DNA of 64,000 bases, taken from NCBI RefSeq assembly GCF_029633865.1, contig NC_079214.1, forward strand, positions 34,829,095 to 34,893,094, given 5' to 3'. This document shows, one piece after another, positions 22,423 to 33,997 of the stretch (the first letter of the stretch is position 1; each line of letters starts with the position of its first letter). The translations under genes were made by a program, and so were the position numbers. Source of the DNA: Lampris incognitus. Taxonomy: Eukaryota; Chordata; Actinopteri; Lampriformes; Lampridae. Under the pieces are notes generated by a model. It ran no database searches, was not told where the DNA came from, and saw nothing but the letters and a program-made list of their open reading frames with translations.

Positions 22423-22744
22423 CTGTGTACAACAACAGTAGACTGTTAAGTCCTGATCCACACTGTCTTGACAGCAGAGTAAATTTGCACATATGAGGAA
22501 TTTGTCTAGGTCGGATGCTGCATGGAGTCACAAGGACATGGGCACATTTTACATGAGAAAACCCTAATCTAACAATATCAAGTATGTAGGAAAATCAAAA
22601 TATAAAAGTTTGCAAGTAAGTAAGGAGTATGGGAACGAGTGGTATTTTTCTGTGCAGAGTAGAAAAAGCAAGCACTAACAATCACAAATTAGGTAAAACT
22701 GATACAAAAACCAAAACTAGTAATAATTACTAAATTTTCTATGA

Positions 22745-22862
22745 TGGCATGGCGGCGTGTCTGGGGTGTCTCCCCACCTGCCGCTCAATGACTGCTGTAA
22801 TAGGCTCCAGCATCCCCGCGACCCTGAGAGCAGGATAAGCGGTTTGGATAATGGATGGATGC
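22745..22862 (+). mobile_element. SINE family A, 3' fragment
   Basis: 'ggcatggcggcgtgtctggg' followed by 'gtctccccacctgccgctca' and ending 'gataagcggtttggataatg' plus GGAT units. It lies between mctp2 exons at 22346 and 23142. Confidence 0.7.
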
Positions 22863-23141
22863 TATGTAATCAATTATAGCATCACAATGCAACACAGATT
22901 TTTATTGCAACTTTGCTACACAGATGAAGAATTGTCATCATAAAAGTATTGAAGAGCTAAAAAAATAGGGTTAACCAGCATTAGTGATAGTTTAAATATG
23001 CATTGTTAATGCATAAGCACCATAAATTCAAATGCCTACAATACGTTCAACACAACAACACAACCCACTGGCACTCTGTCCCTTCAGACGAATTAAAACT
23101 CCATCTGAGAGGAATTAATTGAGGTGCTGCAAAGTGTTCAC

Positions 23142-23284
23142 CTTGATGTACATCCTCTGGTCCAGATACTTCACAGGCAGTGTGAAAGACTCATTCCATG
23201 TGGGGTTGAGGTTCTTATAAACCACTTTGCTCTTGAAGAACGTTTTGCCGTCCAATTTGAATTTTACATAGGGATCACTAGTAC
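23142..23284 (-). CDS. mctp2: mctp2 exon: C2A core
   Basis: Two bases plus 47 codons, residues 228-275. It reads [40 protein letters not shown] and DQRMYIK. SDPYVKF holds the loop-1 aspartate and NLNPTWNE the strand turn. The acceptor is TTCTCAG and the donor is GTGAACAC. Confidence 0.94.
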
Positions 23285-26200
23285 CTGAGAATAAAAAGAG
23301 CAAACAAAAATAAAATACTTTTGGATTTTTTTCCTATATCATTGTACTAATATTTAGCTGACAGTATTGCAGAGAAAATTGACAGTGAGAAGAGGGTCAG
23401 TGTCAGCTTTTAACAGACATACATAATAATGGGGAAAAACAATTATGGCCTGAAAAGACAGAAAACGGAGATGAGTTAACATATTATCATCACTAAGCAG
23501 GTTGGTCAGTACTTGTCAGTAGGGCTGTACACTTCTCAGACAGCTAGCAGAGAATTCAGTTGTTTTTTTGTTTTTGTTTTTTAAGGGTTTGGTTGACTTT
23601 TTTGGGGGGGGTAATTAGGTTGTTTTAATGTTTCATTCGATATACTGAACAAATAATTTCCTGGAGAGATGATGAACATCTTGTGTATTAGAATAATAGT
23701 GACATGAGCCTTTTTTACACCTAATGTTAAGGTTTCATTGCAAGTCTTTAGAAAGGTATGATTGATGGGAGGATGCAAGTAGATTGATTTAGATACAAAA
23801 CTCCTCATACAAAACAAAAACAAAGCAAACTTCCCCCCTCGAGAAAGTCCTGTTGCATGGAAAACAAATAGCATATGGATGTAAATGAAAAATTAATTCC
23901 CTGCAACAGCAGACTGGCCTACAGAGCCCGGCAGTTCAAACCCACCAATCACTATTCACAGAGTCCTGTGCAAAGTCTTTTCTAACTTATTACTCATTTC
24001 CTAAACTGATTTTCAGGTCACTTCATTTCAGTCGATTCAGAATTTTATGTTAGATTTCCTATTTAGTCTTTCAGTATGAATCAATTCAACCTGCTACCCA
24101 GTGGCTTCTCATTTCTTTCTATGGAGGATGTGGTCTTCCTTCCGCTAACCGATCAACCACAACTTCCTGAACTGACAGCCAATCAGAGTTCTACCTCCAC
24201 TGTGGGAATGACAAAAGCAGTAAACACCCTACAGCCTTCACCCGCTGGATAAACCGGAAGAGCAGTCAATAAAAAATTAGAAAATTAAAAAACAAAAAAC
24301 AACGGATCCGTCGTAAATAAGGAGAATGAATTTGGTGTTTCCAAAGTGTTGATTATGGGCTGTGGAAAGGGTTAAGCCCTTTTCATTCTTTAGCAATTTC
24401 ATCAATTCACCAGCTGAGGGCAGTATGCCCCCAGTTACAACACTATTGGGGTCGGATCACAGTTTCTCTCTGCTTTGCTTTTCTCGTCATTTACAGTGAT
24501 GCCAAATTTTGTCTGCCATCTATCAGCCAGCAGCACACTACTACTACTACTACTACTTTTGGCTGCTCCCGTTAGGGGTCGCCACAGCGGATCATCCGAT
24601 CAGCCAGCAGCACACGATGAGCAGATATTATCGGATTCAACACAAAAAAATAAATAAATCGTCGCACTTCCATTTGCTTTCAAAAAGCACATGGTCATAA
24701 CAACCACACAGTGAAACCAAATCCCACACTCCCCTGACCCTCCCATCCATCTCCCAATAGACTTTAAACAGAGGTATGTTATGTAAATTTCAAGGAAGGC
24801 TCAGACTCAGGCCAAACCATGTCGAGTCAGGTAAAACGATCTAGAACCTAATGCACGCCCTGTGTGAACGGATGGATGTAAATAATGCCGGCGCAGGGCC
24901 AGGTGGTCTAGGTGTGTCTCAGACAGGTTCTGATATGCTGTGAGGAATGTGGCTGTGGCTGCGATGGGAGGATATATAAGCTACTGTGACGTGGTGCTGT
25001 CGACACTGTCAATGTGTACACAAAACACACAGGAACACTCCAGCTCCTATTTTGTAGGCAAAATCCACAACAGGATCATCTAAATAAACACAGGAAACTA
25101 TATAGGCTATGAAGGTGAAAATGTCATTCAGGCAGATTTGGATGGCAAATGAGTTAACACAGTCAATGAGTTCAGCTAAGCAGCAGTGGGGCTTGAATAA
25201 TGGGGTTCTTATAAAGTCAAGTGTTATCATTAGCTAAGTAAGTTTGCACATACAAGGAATTGGACTTAGAGGGAGGCTCACAGTAAAAAAAATAGCAAAA
25301 AAAACACAAGGGACATGAGTTGAAATCATAAAGTTGAAAAAGTAAGAGCATCTGACAACCTCTATTCACTTACATACCACTGCACCTGATGCTAGTTTTG
25401 TCTTTTTAAATTTCTTCTTTTTCAGTCTCACTTACAGCATCGAATATTGAAATGCTTTCTATGAGCAAGTGATTGTACTGCAGGTTCAATCTAGTACATC
25501 CTATTTACTAATTACCTCTGCTGCTTGCACAGTCATGCGCTACTTGTAGTGCAAACACAGCCTTTACAAATCATGCCACCATAACTTCAGGAGCTATGTC
25601 CACAAGATACAGCAGCTACTCCACGAATTTTAACCCTATTCAGAGGTACTGATGGTACACCTACGCATCCATCTCTCCATGAGAGATCCCATGGTACCTA
25701 TATTTTGTGTCATTAAGTAATATGGTACTACATTGGCCTGTTTGGATCCTGTTGTCCATGCACTGTGTGCCAGTATATATAGTGTCTTACTATCAGGATC
25801 GTCGCAGGGGGTTCAAGGCCTTGTGTGAACTTGATGAGCAAGGCCCTGCTCATTGACATGCATGCACATGAATCACAGTCACACTCACATAGCTGTTCTA
25901 GTTCTACCACACGCAGCTATTCTAGTTCTACTGCACATGCAATCACGGTGCAATACATGTTTAACAAGTAGAATAATACAGCATCATCATGCACATAGTC
26001 TCAGCTATGACTTTTTGCTATTAAAGTCTTTTAAAAAAAATCCACCGTAAAACAATTGGCTTTACATTATCATGTTAGCTCAGCTGTCACTTTATTTTGG
26101 CATGTTGAAGTATGACAGTATGTTACAATTCAGTATTTCAGCTCTATAGCCTACATTTCATTCAGATTTTAGATCAAGTTTCATACCGGTCATTACGCAT

Positions 26201-26771
26201 AGCCTACGGTCACCGTCGCATGCGCCCACTAGCTTTGGACACCTTGTCAGCCACCACATCTCTGGAAGTGTTGACAAATTTATGCAGCGATCCTCACAGT
26301 GACTTGTAAAATTCAACCTTCTTTTTAAATTGTTTTCCTTCTCTCAGCACCCGACTCATGTTTATGAACTCAGTCATGCTATCGTGCAGCTAGCATTGTT
26401 TCCCCTTCTCCTTCTTCCTCGCAGTGAGCAGCGAGATGGAGCATGCACTAATGATGCAATATCAAAAATGAAAAAAATAAATACATAAATAAAACTGAAC
26501 AATTTCTTAAGATTTTTTTCATGTGACCTTGACTATGCATAATGGAACTGACACACGGGAGTTTCACTTTATAAGCATGTTGGGTCAAGAACAGTCATAA
26601 GAATTTATATATTAAAAAAGAAAAAAAAGCTGCAGGATTACAGCCCAGGCGCGAGGCCCTGTGCGGTCACACACTTAATACAGCCCATGCTGTGGTTATG
26701 CTTACTATGTTAGTAGTCATGGTCTCAGGAGCAACTTCTCTATTACGAAACTTGTTTAACAGGGTGATTAC
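23285..26771. other. mctp2 intron, mostly unique sequence
   Basis: Contains only the RTE tail at 24536-24606 among recognised repeats. No exon, conserved ORF or transposon ends were noticed in the rest. Confidence 0.45.
24536..24606 (-). mobile_element. RTE-like LINE extreme 3' tail
   Basis: On the minus strand: gatgatccgctgtggcgacc, cctaacgggagcagcc and a (TAG)n tail. It is only about 70 bp, a strongly 5'-truncated insertion of the family seen at 32700, 53920 and 62663. Confidence 0.7.
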
Positions 26772-26889
26772 CACAGCGATCTCTGATGACCAGGTTCTGG
26801 CCCCTCTTCAGGTTGACGGTGAGGAGGAAGGACCTCGGGGTCTCTCTGATGTTCTCTGCTCCATTCAGCGTCTCACTGCCCATCTCACC
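26772..26889 (-). CDS. mctp2: mctp2 exon: start of C2A
   Basis: 39 codons plus one base, residues 189-227. It begins [10 protein letters not shown] and then [20 protein letters not shown], the first strand of C2A, ending in Cys. The acceptor is GTACAG, directly next to a long (CA)n tract in the upstream intron. The donor is GTAATCAC. It joins in frame to GTSDPY. Confidence 0.92.
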
Positions 26890-26917
26890 CTGTACACATG
26901 TATGCGGGGATCACACA

Positions 26918-26919
<2 letters not shown>

Positions 26920-26978
<59 letters not shown>

Positions 26979-26980
26979 AC
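26920..26980. repeat. (CA)n microsatellite beside an mctp2 exon
   Basis: About 60 bp, beginning about 30 bp upstream (gene sense) of the C2A-start exon at 26772-26889. Confidence 0.95.
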
Positions 26981-27639
26981 ATACAGTATTACGTTTACTT
27001 CCACTCTTGCCATATGGTTCGGAACGAAATGATAAACCATATTAATTTGCTAGAGATTATGATCTCAATTGTCAATTACAATTTTAAATCTTGAAGTTAT
27101 AAAGACCAAAATTATTTCATCAACTTTTTGGTTTTGTGTACCAACATTCAGCAGCCATTTATAGACTTGCATGCAAACAAATGTCCTATATGATACTTTC
27201 TGTTGCTGGCATATTAAAGCAATAGCTAATCCACATTGATCTAAATCATGAATACTCAACCGTAGTTGCTCAAATCTGACATATGATTATAAAACATTAA
27301 TCATGCAGCTTACTTGTTGACATCACTATCATTATATAATAATCATAATTCTGCCAAGCCAACTTCATTGTTTGCGACGCTTTAGCAGTATTTGAAAATC
27401 ACTATCTAGATCTGGAGAACCTGTTTGAAAGCTGTGGTTCTCAGCCAGTCATCTAGGGCCTGGCGGCTAGACAAGAATATGAAATATGTTTTAATGTGAA
27501 GAATGTAAAGAATGTGAAATATGTTTTATTGTAAAGAATGTAAAGAAAGTGAAATATTTCACATTTGTACCTTTATTTTGAAGCCTTTGTGATAGACACT
27601 GTTTTCTTCTCGACCATTGTATGGTTTTTTTTGGGGGGG

Positions 27640-28025
27640 GGTTCCCTCTTTTTCTCCCAATTTGTACCCATCCAATTACCCCACTCTTCCGAGCTGTCCC
27701 AGTCACTGCTCCACCCCCTCTGCTGATCCAGGGAAGGCTGTAGACTACCACATGTCTTCTCTGATACATGTGGAGTCGCCAGCTGCTTCTTTTCACCTGA
27801 CAGTGAGGAGTTTCGCCAGGGGGATGTAGCATGTGGGAGGATCACGCTATTCCCCCCCCCTCCTCCCCAAACAGGCGCCACGACTGACCAGAGGAGGCGC
27901 TAGTGCAGCGACCAGTAAACATACCCACATCCGGCTTCCCACCCGCAGACACGGCCAATTATATCTGTGGGGACGCCTGACCAAGCCAGAGGTAACAAAG
28001 GGATTTGAACCGATGAGCCCCGTGT
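27640..28025 (-). mobile_element. SINE family B copy with B-box head
   Basis: Same repeat, inverted, and with the head retained: the minus strand begins with 'catcggttcaaatccctttg', a good pol III B box. This supports a tRNA-derived origin for family B. It lies in the mctp2 intron upstream of the C2A exon. Confidence 0.75.
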
Positions 28026-28452
28026 GTAATCTGCTGGAGATTTACTGCTGTCATCCTCTGCCTCTTGTCCATGCAAATGTGATATTCAATCATGGTTAAA
28101 CCTTTCAAACAAACCAAGCATATTTCAGAGAATAAAGCCTTGGTCTCCTGGAATCACTCATCTGAGGGTCCAATACCTGACCCGGCTGCAACTGACCACA
28201 CGAGACACACTACACAATAAGTCTACCACACACATGCCGCCGAAATCCAGAATTAAAATTTGAGGAGAGCGTGTAAACCGAACCTCATTGCTGCTCTCCA
28301 CTGAACGCACCCTATCCATACGATGAGGACTTCATGACTTCACTCCACCACAGACCCAACAAACCAAAGGCCGACACCGTTTATGTCAACAGCAACCAAA
28401 TGACCTCAAAATGTCAAAATGTCAGCTGTCTAAGCTGTGAAACAGCACTTAC

Positions 28453-28470
28453 ACTGTAGTTGTCCATGAC
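28453..28470 (-). CDS. mctp2: mctp2 candidate 18-nt microexon
   Basis: Six codons reading VMDNYS, bounded by a good acceptor (GTTCCACAG) and a near-consensus donor (GTAAGTGC). Both ends are phase 0, so it fits between the first coding exon and the C2A exon. The peptide falls in the variable acidic linker before C2A, where homology gives no guidance. Support is splice-site quality and phase only. Confidence 0.45.
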
Positions 28471-29474
28471 CTGTGGAACACGTGAGTATCAAAATTATGC
28501 TCTCCATGCTATGGATGCAAAAAAAAAGAAATTTAAAAAAGCAGATAATAATGAGAATATTGTGAAATTCTCATGTAAGATTCCGTTAATAGAAAAAAAA
28601 CAAACAAAAAAATGAGCCAAATCCAGAAGGCTGACGGAGGTTATTCAATTTGCTAAACACAGCCGAGTGTGTGCGTGTGTGTGCGCGCTGATCTGCCCTG
28701 CAAACTTCTTGAGAGGTTTTTTAATAAAACTCCTGTAGCTTGTTTTGAACAACGTTAAGCCAAATGCCAGAGTAATGACAAAAAGGAATGTGCCTTGTCT
28801 AAATCCACCTTCTCCCTCGCTGAGAGGAAAAGCTCGACGAACTACTGTGGTAACATACCAGATATTAGTCTCACTGTACCACCATGCAACCAAGGACCCG
28901 CTTGGGTGTAGTCATATGGACGAGCCTCTACGCTTTGACTTTATCCATGTTTATTTGAACCTTGAACCCAAAATCTAGATTTAGTCATCCCAAGGACTTG
29001 TAAACATATGCCCTTACCTCGGAAAAGATAAGCTGCTTTTTGATCCTTGACACTGTTTTAATGGTGACAAGAAGAACGAGAGGCAAAGGGACTATAAACA
29101 GCGGAAAGGACAGAAAATACACGCAGAAAGGTACTGAGTGTACTTGTGCATGTGTTTTTCGATTGATAGTTCAAGATTATTTTGAGCAATTTCTTCTTTT
29201 TGCACTGAAAGACGGTGATGAATGACAGAGGTGATGAAATGTGAGGATGTTTGTCAAACAGATGTCATTCTGCTCTCTGTTTTGAGTCTTTGAGAACCTC
29301 GGACCTTGGTTCCAAATCTTATGAATGTCAATATTCAGGTATCAAAAGCTTCAAAATGATGAATTCTTCTGATAAAACATCAGTCTCTCTATGACAATGG
29401 TATCATGAACTTGCAGTTTAAATGCTCATACCCAAAACCCATCCCCTTACTCTACACACCACCGCACTCACATA

Positions 29475-31055
29475 CACTGCTCAAAAAAATAAAGGGAACA
29501 CATAAGCAATGCAATGTAGCTCCAAGTCAATCACACTTTTGAGATATCAACCTGTCCAGTTAGGAAGCAACACTGATTTGTGAATCAATTTCACCTGTTG
29601 GTAAATTGTCTAATTTCCACCAGGTGGAAATTAAGACAATTTGCAAGACAACCCCTATAAAAGGAATGGATTTGCAGGTGGTGGCCACAGACCATTTGCC
29701 TGTCCTCATCTTTTCTGGCCGATCTTTGGTTAGTTTTTCATTTTGCTAGTGCCCTCACCACTAGAGGTGGCATGAGGCGGTATCTGCAACCTACAGAAGT
29801 TGCTCAGGTAGTGCAGCTCATCCAGGATGGCACATCAATGCGTGCTGAGGCAAGAAGATTTGATGTGTCTCCCAGCACAGTGTCCAGAGCATGGAGGAGG
29901 TACCAGGAGACAGGCCAGTACACCAGGAGACGTGGAGGGGGCCGCAGGAGGACAACAACCCCGCAGCAGGACCGCTATCTGGTCGTTTGTGCAAGGAGGA
30001 ACAGGAGGAGCACTGCCGGAGCCCTACAAAACGACCTTCAACAGGCCACTAATGTGCAGGTTTCTGCTCAAACAGTGAGAAACAGAATGCATGAGGATGG
30101 TATGAGGGCCCGACGTCCACAATTGGGGCCTGTGCTCACAGCCCAACACCGTGCAGCCCGATTGACCTTTGCCAGAGAACATCTTGGTTGGCAGATTCGC
30201 CATTGGCGCCCTGTGCTCTTCACAGATGAGAGCAGGTTCACACTGAACACATGTGACAGACGTGAGAGAGTCTGGAGACGCTGTGGAGAACGTTCTGCTG
30301 CCTGCAACATCCTCCAGCATGACCGGTTTGGCGGTGGGTCAGTGATGGTCTGGGGGGGCATATCCTTGGAGGGCCGCACAGACCTCTACGTGCTAGCCAG
30401 AGGTACCATGACTGCCATTAGGTACCAGGATGAGATCCTCAGACCCATTGTCAGACCATATGCTGGTGCAGTGGGCCCTGGGTTCCTGCTCATGCATGAC
30501 AATGCTCGTCCTCATGTGGCCAGAGTGTGTCAGCAGTTCCTGTATGTCGAGGGCATTGATGCTATGGACTGGCCTGCACGTTCCCCAAACCTGAATCCAA
30601 TCGAGCACCTCTGGGACATCATGTCTCGTACCATCCGCCAACGCGATGTCGCACCACAGACTGTCCAGGAGTTGACCGATGCCCTGATCCAGGTCTGGGA
30701 GGAGATCCCTCAGGAGACCATCCGTCGTCTTATCAGGAGCATGCCCAGACGTTGTAGGGAGTGCATACAGGCACGTGGAGGCCACACACACTACTGAGCC
30801 TCATTTTGAATCGTCTTGAAGAATTTCCACAGAAGTTGGATCAGCCTATGTTCTCATTTTCCACTTTGATTTTGAGTATGATTCTGAATCCAGACCTTAA
30901 TGGGCTAATGATTTTGATTTCCATTGATCATTCTTAGGTTATTTTGCTCTAAACACATTCCTCTGTCTAATAAATAAAGATTTTCAGCTGAAATATTTCA
31001 TTCATCGAGGTCCATATTGTGTTTTTAGGTGTTCCCTTTATTTTTTTGAGCAGTG
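29475..31055 (+). mobile_element. Tc1-like DD34E transposon, apparently intact
   Basis: 1581 bp with perfect 27-bp terminal inverted repeats (beginning CACTGCTCAAAAAAATAAAG) flanked by TA on both sides, the Tc1/mariner target duplication. It holds an uninterrupted transposase gene. It lies in the first coding intron of mctp2, in the opposite orientation. A 17-18-bp near-perfect hairpin at 29605-29640 lies between the left repeat and the gene. All parts needed for mobility appear present by eye. Confidence 0.93.
29772..30797 (+). CDS. Tc1-like transposase (DD34E), full-length
   Basis: 341 codons. Residues 1-110 are a paired-like bipartite helix-turn-helix ([39 protein letters not shown]) with an arginine-rich hook ([11 protein letters not shown]). 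The catalytic domain shows LFTDESRF (first Asp), [12 protein letters not shown] (glycine box), [10 protein letters not shown] (second Asp) and NPIEHLWD (Glu). Exactly 34 residues separate the second Asp from the Glu. It cuts the element ends and reinserts at TA. There is no internal stop or frameshift, and about 340 aa is the normal family length. Confidence 0.95.
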   Translation: MRRYLQPTEVAQVVQLIQDGTSMRAEARRFDVSPSTVSRAWRRYQETGQYTRRRGGGRRRTTTPQQDRYLVVCARRNRRSTAGALQNDLQQATNVQVSAQTVRNRMHEDGMRARRPQLGPVLTAQHRAARLTFAREHLGWQIRHWRPVLFTDESRFTLNTCDRRERVWRRCGERSAACNILQHDRFGGGSVMVWGGISLEGRTDLYVLARGTMTAIRYQDEILRPIVRPYAGAVGPGFLLMHDNARPHVARVCQQFLYVEGIDAMDWPARSPNLNPIEHLWDIMSRTIRQRDVAPQTVQELTDALIQVWEEIPQETIRRLIRSMPRRCRECIQARGGHTHY

Positions 31056-31092
31056 TATATATGTACTTGTCCTCATCTTCTACAGGCCCCCT

Positions 31093-31127
<35 letters not shown>

Positions 31128-32699
31128 CTCTTGATTTCATTTGAAAATTCTTCTTTTCATTTCATACGTTCAACTTGTTCTCGGATGTGTCTACAAGATA
31201 GACATTGTAATGCATTGGTAGAAACAAAATGTTCTGTAGAAATAAAGTTTGATCGATTGACTGATTGATTGATTTACATGAATGAACAATTGATTGGATC
31301 ACTTGATCATGAACAACACTGAGATAGTCCCAACAAGAGCTCATTGCCCATGAAACTTAATCTGTCACTATAAAGACTTTCCATTCAAACGAGATACAAC
31401 ACAAAAACTGAAGCAGTGTTTATTTTCCACCCCAGAGACGAGTTGGAGGTGGATTCTCTGCTATAGTGATGTGCAGTACAGGTACATAGTAACATGACAC
31501 CAGTGGCTGTGTCTGAAGAGCTCAGCCCTCACTATAATGCCACCTAAGCCAATTCTGGGTGGAGATCAAATCCTTTGTTCTCAGTAAATACTATTAGTTC
31601 ATGAAAAAAATAGTTTGCTAAGAAAACATTTGATATTAATAGGCCATGCCTGCTGCTTTACTAGAAAACTCAATTAACATGTCAAAGAAATGACAGACTA
31701 AGAAATTGCTGGTTGGAGCCTTTTAATTAAAATTGGGGCTGAGAGTAGCTTGCATCCCATAAAAGGTTGAAGGGGCTGCTTATAAGGTATTCACTTACAA
31801 TAAAAAGCCCAAAGGAGAGATGATATTTGTGTTAACCTGGCATGTTGGCAGACATATTTTCTGGTACCCATATTCTCTGGACAACAGTACAATTACAGGA
31901 AATCTGTTTCCATGCAACCCTTGTTTTTTTTATTATCTGAAATTGACCCCTGGTGGCTCGTCTTGGGTTGCCGCCGCAGAAGCCAGGCTCCATTCTCAGT
32001 CGATGGAATGAAAACTCATCCTATCTTAATCAACAACCTCTGCTAAACTGACACAACACAAATTCAAGCTACAATCCTGAAGAGCATCGTTTTTGTAGTA
32101 CTCACTGCTGTTGTGTCAGCCTCTTCAGCCCCACAAAACAACAATAAAAGCAAAGCTTTTCTGAGGCTGGGTATCAGCTTACCAGCTTCTCATGTGTTCA
32201 TATCTTTCATTAACATATTCTACAAACTTGTACTGCCACTTGCTTGTTAGCCACAAAAATCCGCCCAGCCTTTGTGTATTTGGCTACTACGGTGAACAAA
32301 CTATGCCCTATATGACGTTTCCCGGTAAAGTCCTACCTGATGTTAAGCATTAAAATGAGCAGCGACAAAAGAGTTTGCGATGATCTGGATATTCGTGGAT
32401 TAGTTATTACATTAAGTTTTCCCGAAATACTTTGTTAATAATGCCAATGAGATAACACGAAACAGAAGTAGGAAAAACATACAGTTCTGGTTCATCAAAA
32501 TATACAGGACACGGCAGCAGATAGTGTGCCATGAGTCTAAGTGTGTTGACTCATCTTGACTCCCTCCAGCTCCTCTGTTAGTATGGAGTAAAGTTGGTGT
32601 AAGATACCTGAACCCAACACAACTCAGTCCCATCACATCCACAAATCTGCAGCAAATGAAGCAGAAACACATCTAAGCCTTTTCTACTCTTTAGACTGA
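31056..32699. other. mctp2 intron
   Basis: A CA microsatellite and a GATT-rich stretch near 31250-31275. No further feature. Confidence 0.45.
31096..31126. repeat. (CA)n microsatellite
   Basis: 31-bp run 40 bp beyond the right end of the intact Tc1-like element. Confidence 0.95.
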
Positions 32700-33052
32700 T
32701 TGATTGCTAAGATTTCATTGGGAGTGATGAAGAAGGACAGGATTAGGAACGAGTATATTAGGGGGACAGCTCAGGTTGGACGGCTTGGAGACAAAGCAAG
32801 AGAGGCAAGATTGAGATGGCTTGGACATGTGTGGAGGAGAGATGCTGGGTATATTGGGAGAAGGATGCTGAATATGAAGCTGCCAGGGAAGAGGAAAAGA
32901 GGAAGGCCAGAGAGGAGGTTTATGGATGTGGTGAGAGAAGACATGCAGGTGGCTGCTGTGACAGAGGAAGATGCAGAGGACAGGAAGAGATGGAAATGGA
33001 TGATCCGCTGTGGCGACCCCTAACAGCAGCAGCCGAAAGTAGTAGTAGTAGA
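32700..33052 (+). mobile_element. RTE-like LINE 3' end
   Basis: A continuous frame of 107 codons reads DRIRNEYIRGTAQVGRLGDK, ARLRWLGHVWRRDAGYIGRR, MLNMKLPGKRKRGRPERRFM and WKWMIRCGDP. These are the last residues of an RTE/BovB-like reverse transcriptase. The stop is followed by CAGCCGAAAG and a short (TAG)n tail. The frame is intact but covers only the C-terminus. Clade assignment is from memory of the motif pattern. Confidence 0.78.
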
Positions 33053-33403
33053 CGGATTGGTTGGGAACTGCTCTGAATATAATCAGCTGAATGTTTTGAA
33101 TGAGAAAAATTGGTTAATCTTATTTTTTTTTCAATGTAAATCAGGACACGTGATTTGACAAAATGACCAGTGCAATGAAAGTGAAGCTCACTATCTTTTG
33201 CTATTACAACTTTTAGTCAATAAGACATTTTTGAACAAAATACCTCTGTTTTTGAGGGCAGAATTATGAGATTTTCAAATATATCAAAATATTTCAACTA
33301 TTTCAAATATCTCAAATATTTCAAATATATCAAAGACTCTCAGACGGTAAAGTTTTACCAATATGGCTACAAAATATTTAGAAAGAGATCCTCCAATACG
33401 TAC

Positions 33404-33949
33404 CAGGGGGCTGTCTTGGGATATCTCCATGTTGAGGACCTCTTGACTGTAGATAGACATCAGCTCCGGCAGGGCCAGCTCCTGAGGCTTTATCCCTCCA
33501 CCTGGTCTGTAGCTGGACACCAGAGGGCTGTCCTCCTCAAAGGGAGTGGCAGTACTCCTGCCCAAAGACTCCTGAGAGTAGGCCCAGTTAGTACCATCAA
33601 CTTGCACGCTTAGTTGATGTGCGCTTCTCCCAACTCCGCCTCCACCCCCATCTCCACCCTCTGCAAGCACCAGGCTGCTCCCACCTCCCTGCTGTGCCAA
33701 GAGGGACTTGTTTATCGGGGTGGTGGGGCTGCCATAGCTGGTGGTTGAGTAATCTGGAAGCTTCAAGTTCGAGGAGATGGTGTAGGACCCACTCCTCATG
33801 TCTCTCATGTCGGGAACAGAGGAGCTGATTCTCTGACCCAGTGTGTGGTCCGGCTTGCTGTGGCCTAGCCTGCTGCGCCGGAGGTTGCCCAGCAAGGGAC
33901 GGGCTCTCTGACGCAGCTGACTGAAAACACCTTGCTTCTTGCCATCCAT
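33404..33949 (-). CDS. mctp2: mctp2 first coding exon (start codon)
   Basis: 182 codons from the ATG at 33949, starting MDGKKQGVFSQLRQRARPLL. The basic opening (QLRQRARPLLGNLRR) resembles the MCTP2 N-terminus (SLKQRTRPLL). The rest is a low-complexity, presumably disordered Ser/Gly/Pro-rich region with GGDGGGGGVG, then PELMSIYSQEV and QDSPL at the end. The donor is GTACGTAT at 33396-33403, phase 0; reading beyond it gives repetitive intron-like sequence. A polypyrimidine-rich 3' splice site ending CTGCCAG lies at 33998-34004, so 48 nt of 5' UTR belong to this exon and the rest must come from an exon further right. Confidence 0.9.
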
Positions 33950-33997
33950 GGAGCAAGGTTGAGGGAGGTTCAGTGAGTGGCTAGTGTCTGGGCATCA

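Larger units (their letters stand above)
1619..33997 (-). other. mctp2: mctp2 gene, 3'-incomplete (gene span)
   Basis: Multiple C2 and transmembrane domain-containing protein 2. MCTP proteins are ER-anchored calcium and phospholipid-binding proteins with C2 domains ahead of two C-terminal membrane helices. Seventeen coding segments were placed by reading minus-strand frames, GT/AG sites and phases, and they join into 738 codons. Recognition rests on close resemblance, from memory of the family, in the C2A block ([14 protein letters not shown]), the linker [12 protein letters not shown], the C2C block ([20 protein letters not shown]), the [13 protein letters not shown] loop and KSCFQWES before the first membrane helix. 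MCTP2 fits better than MCTP1 by those blocks. The second membrane helix and C-terminus must lie beyond the left edge. Introns are crowded with transposons in both orientations. Exon choice is from sequence only; no transcript was available. Confidence 0.93.

Noticed and set aside
29010..29065. Strong donor CGAG/GTAAGG on the minus strand, possible mctp2 exon encoding QLIFSE
   Set aside because: The best acceptor gives a 35-nt exon that breaks the frame; the in-frame options have weak acceptors.
30393..30791. 132-codon frame antisense to the intact Tc1 transposase
   Set aside because: It is the shadow of a high-GC coding strand and has no motif of its own.
32608..32646. 39-nt phase-0 candidate mctp2 exon (ICGCDGTELCWVQ)
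   Set aside because: Splice sites are acceptable, but the cysteine-rich peptide fits nothing in the MCTP2 N-terminal linker; likely chance.
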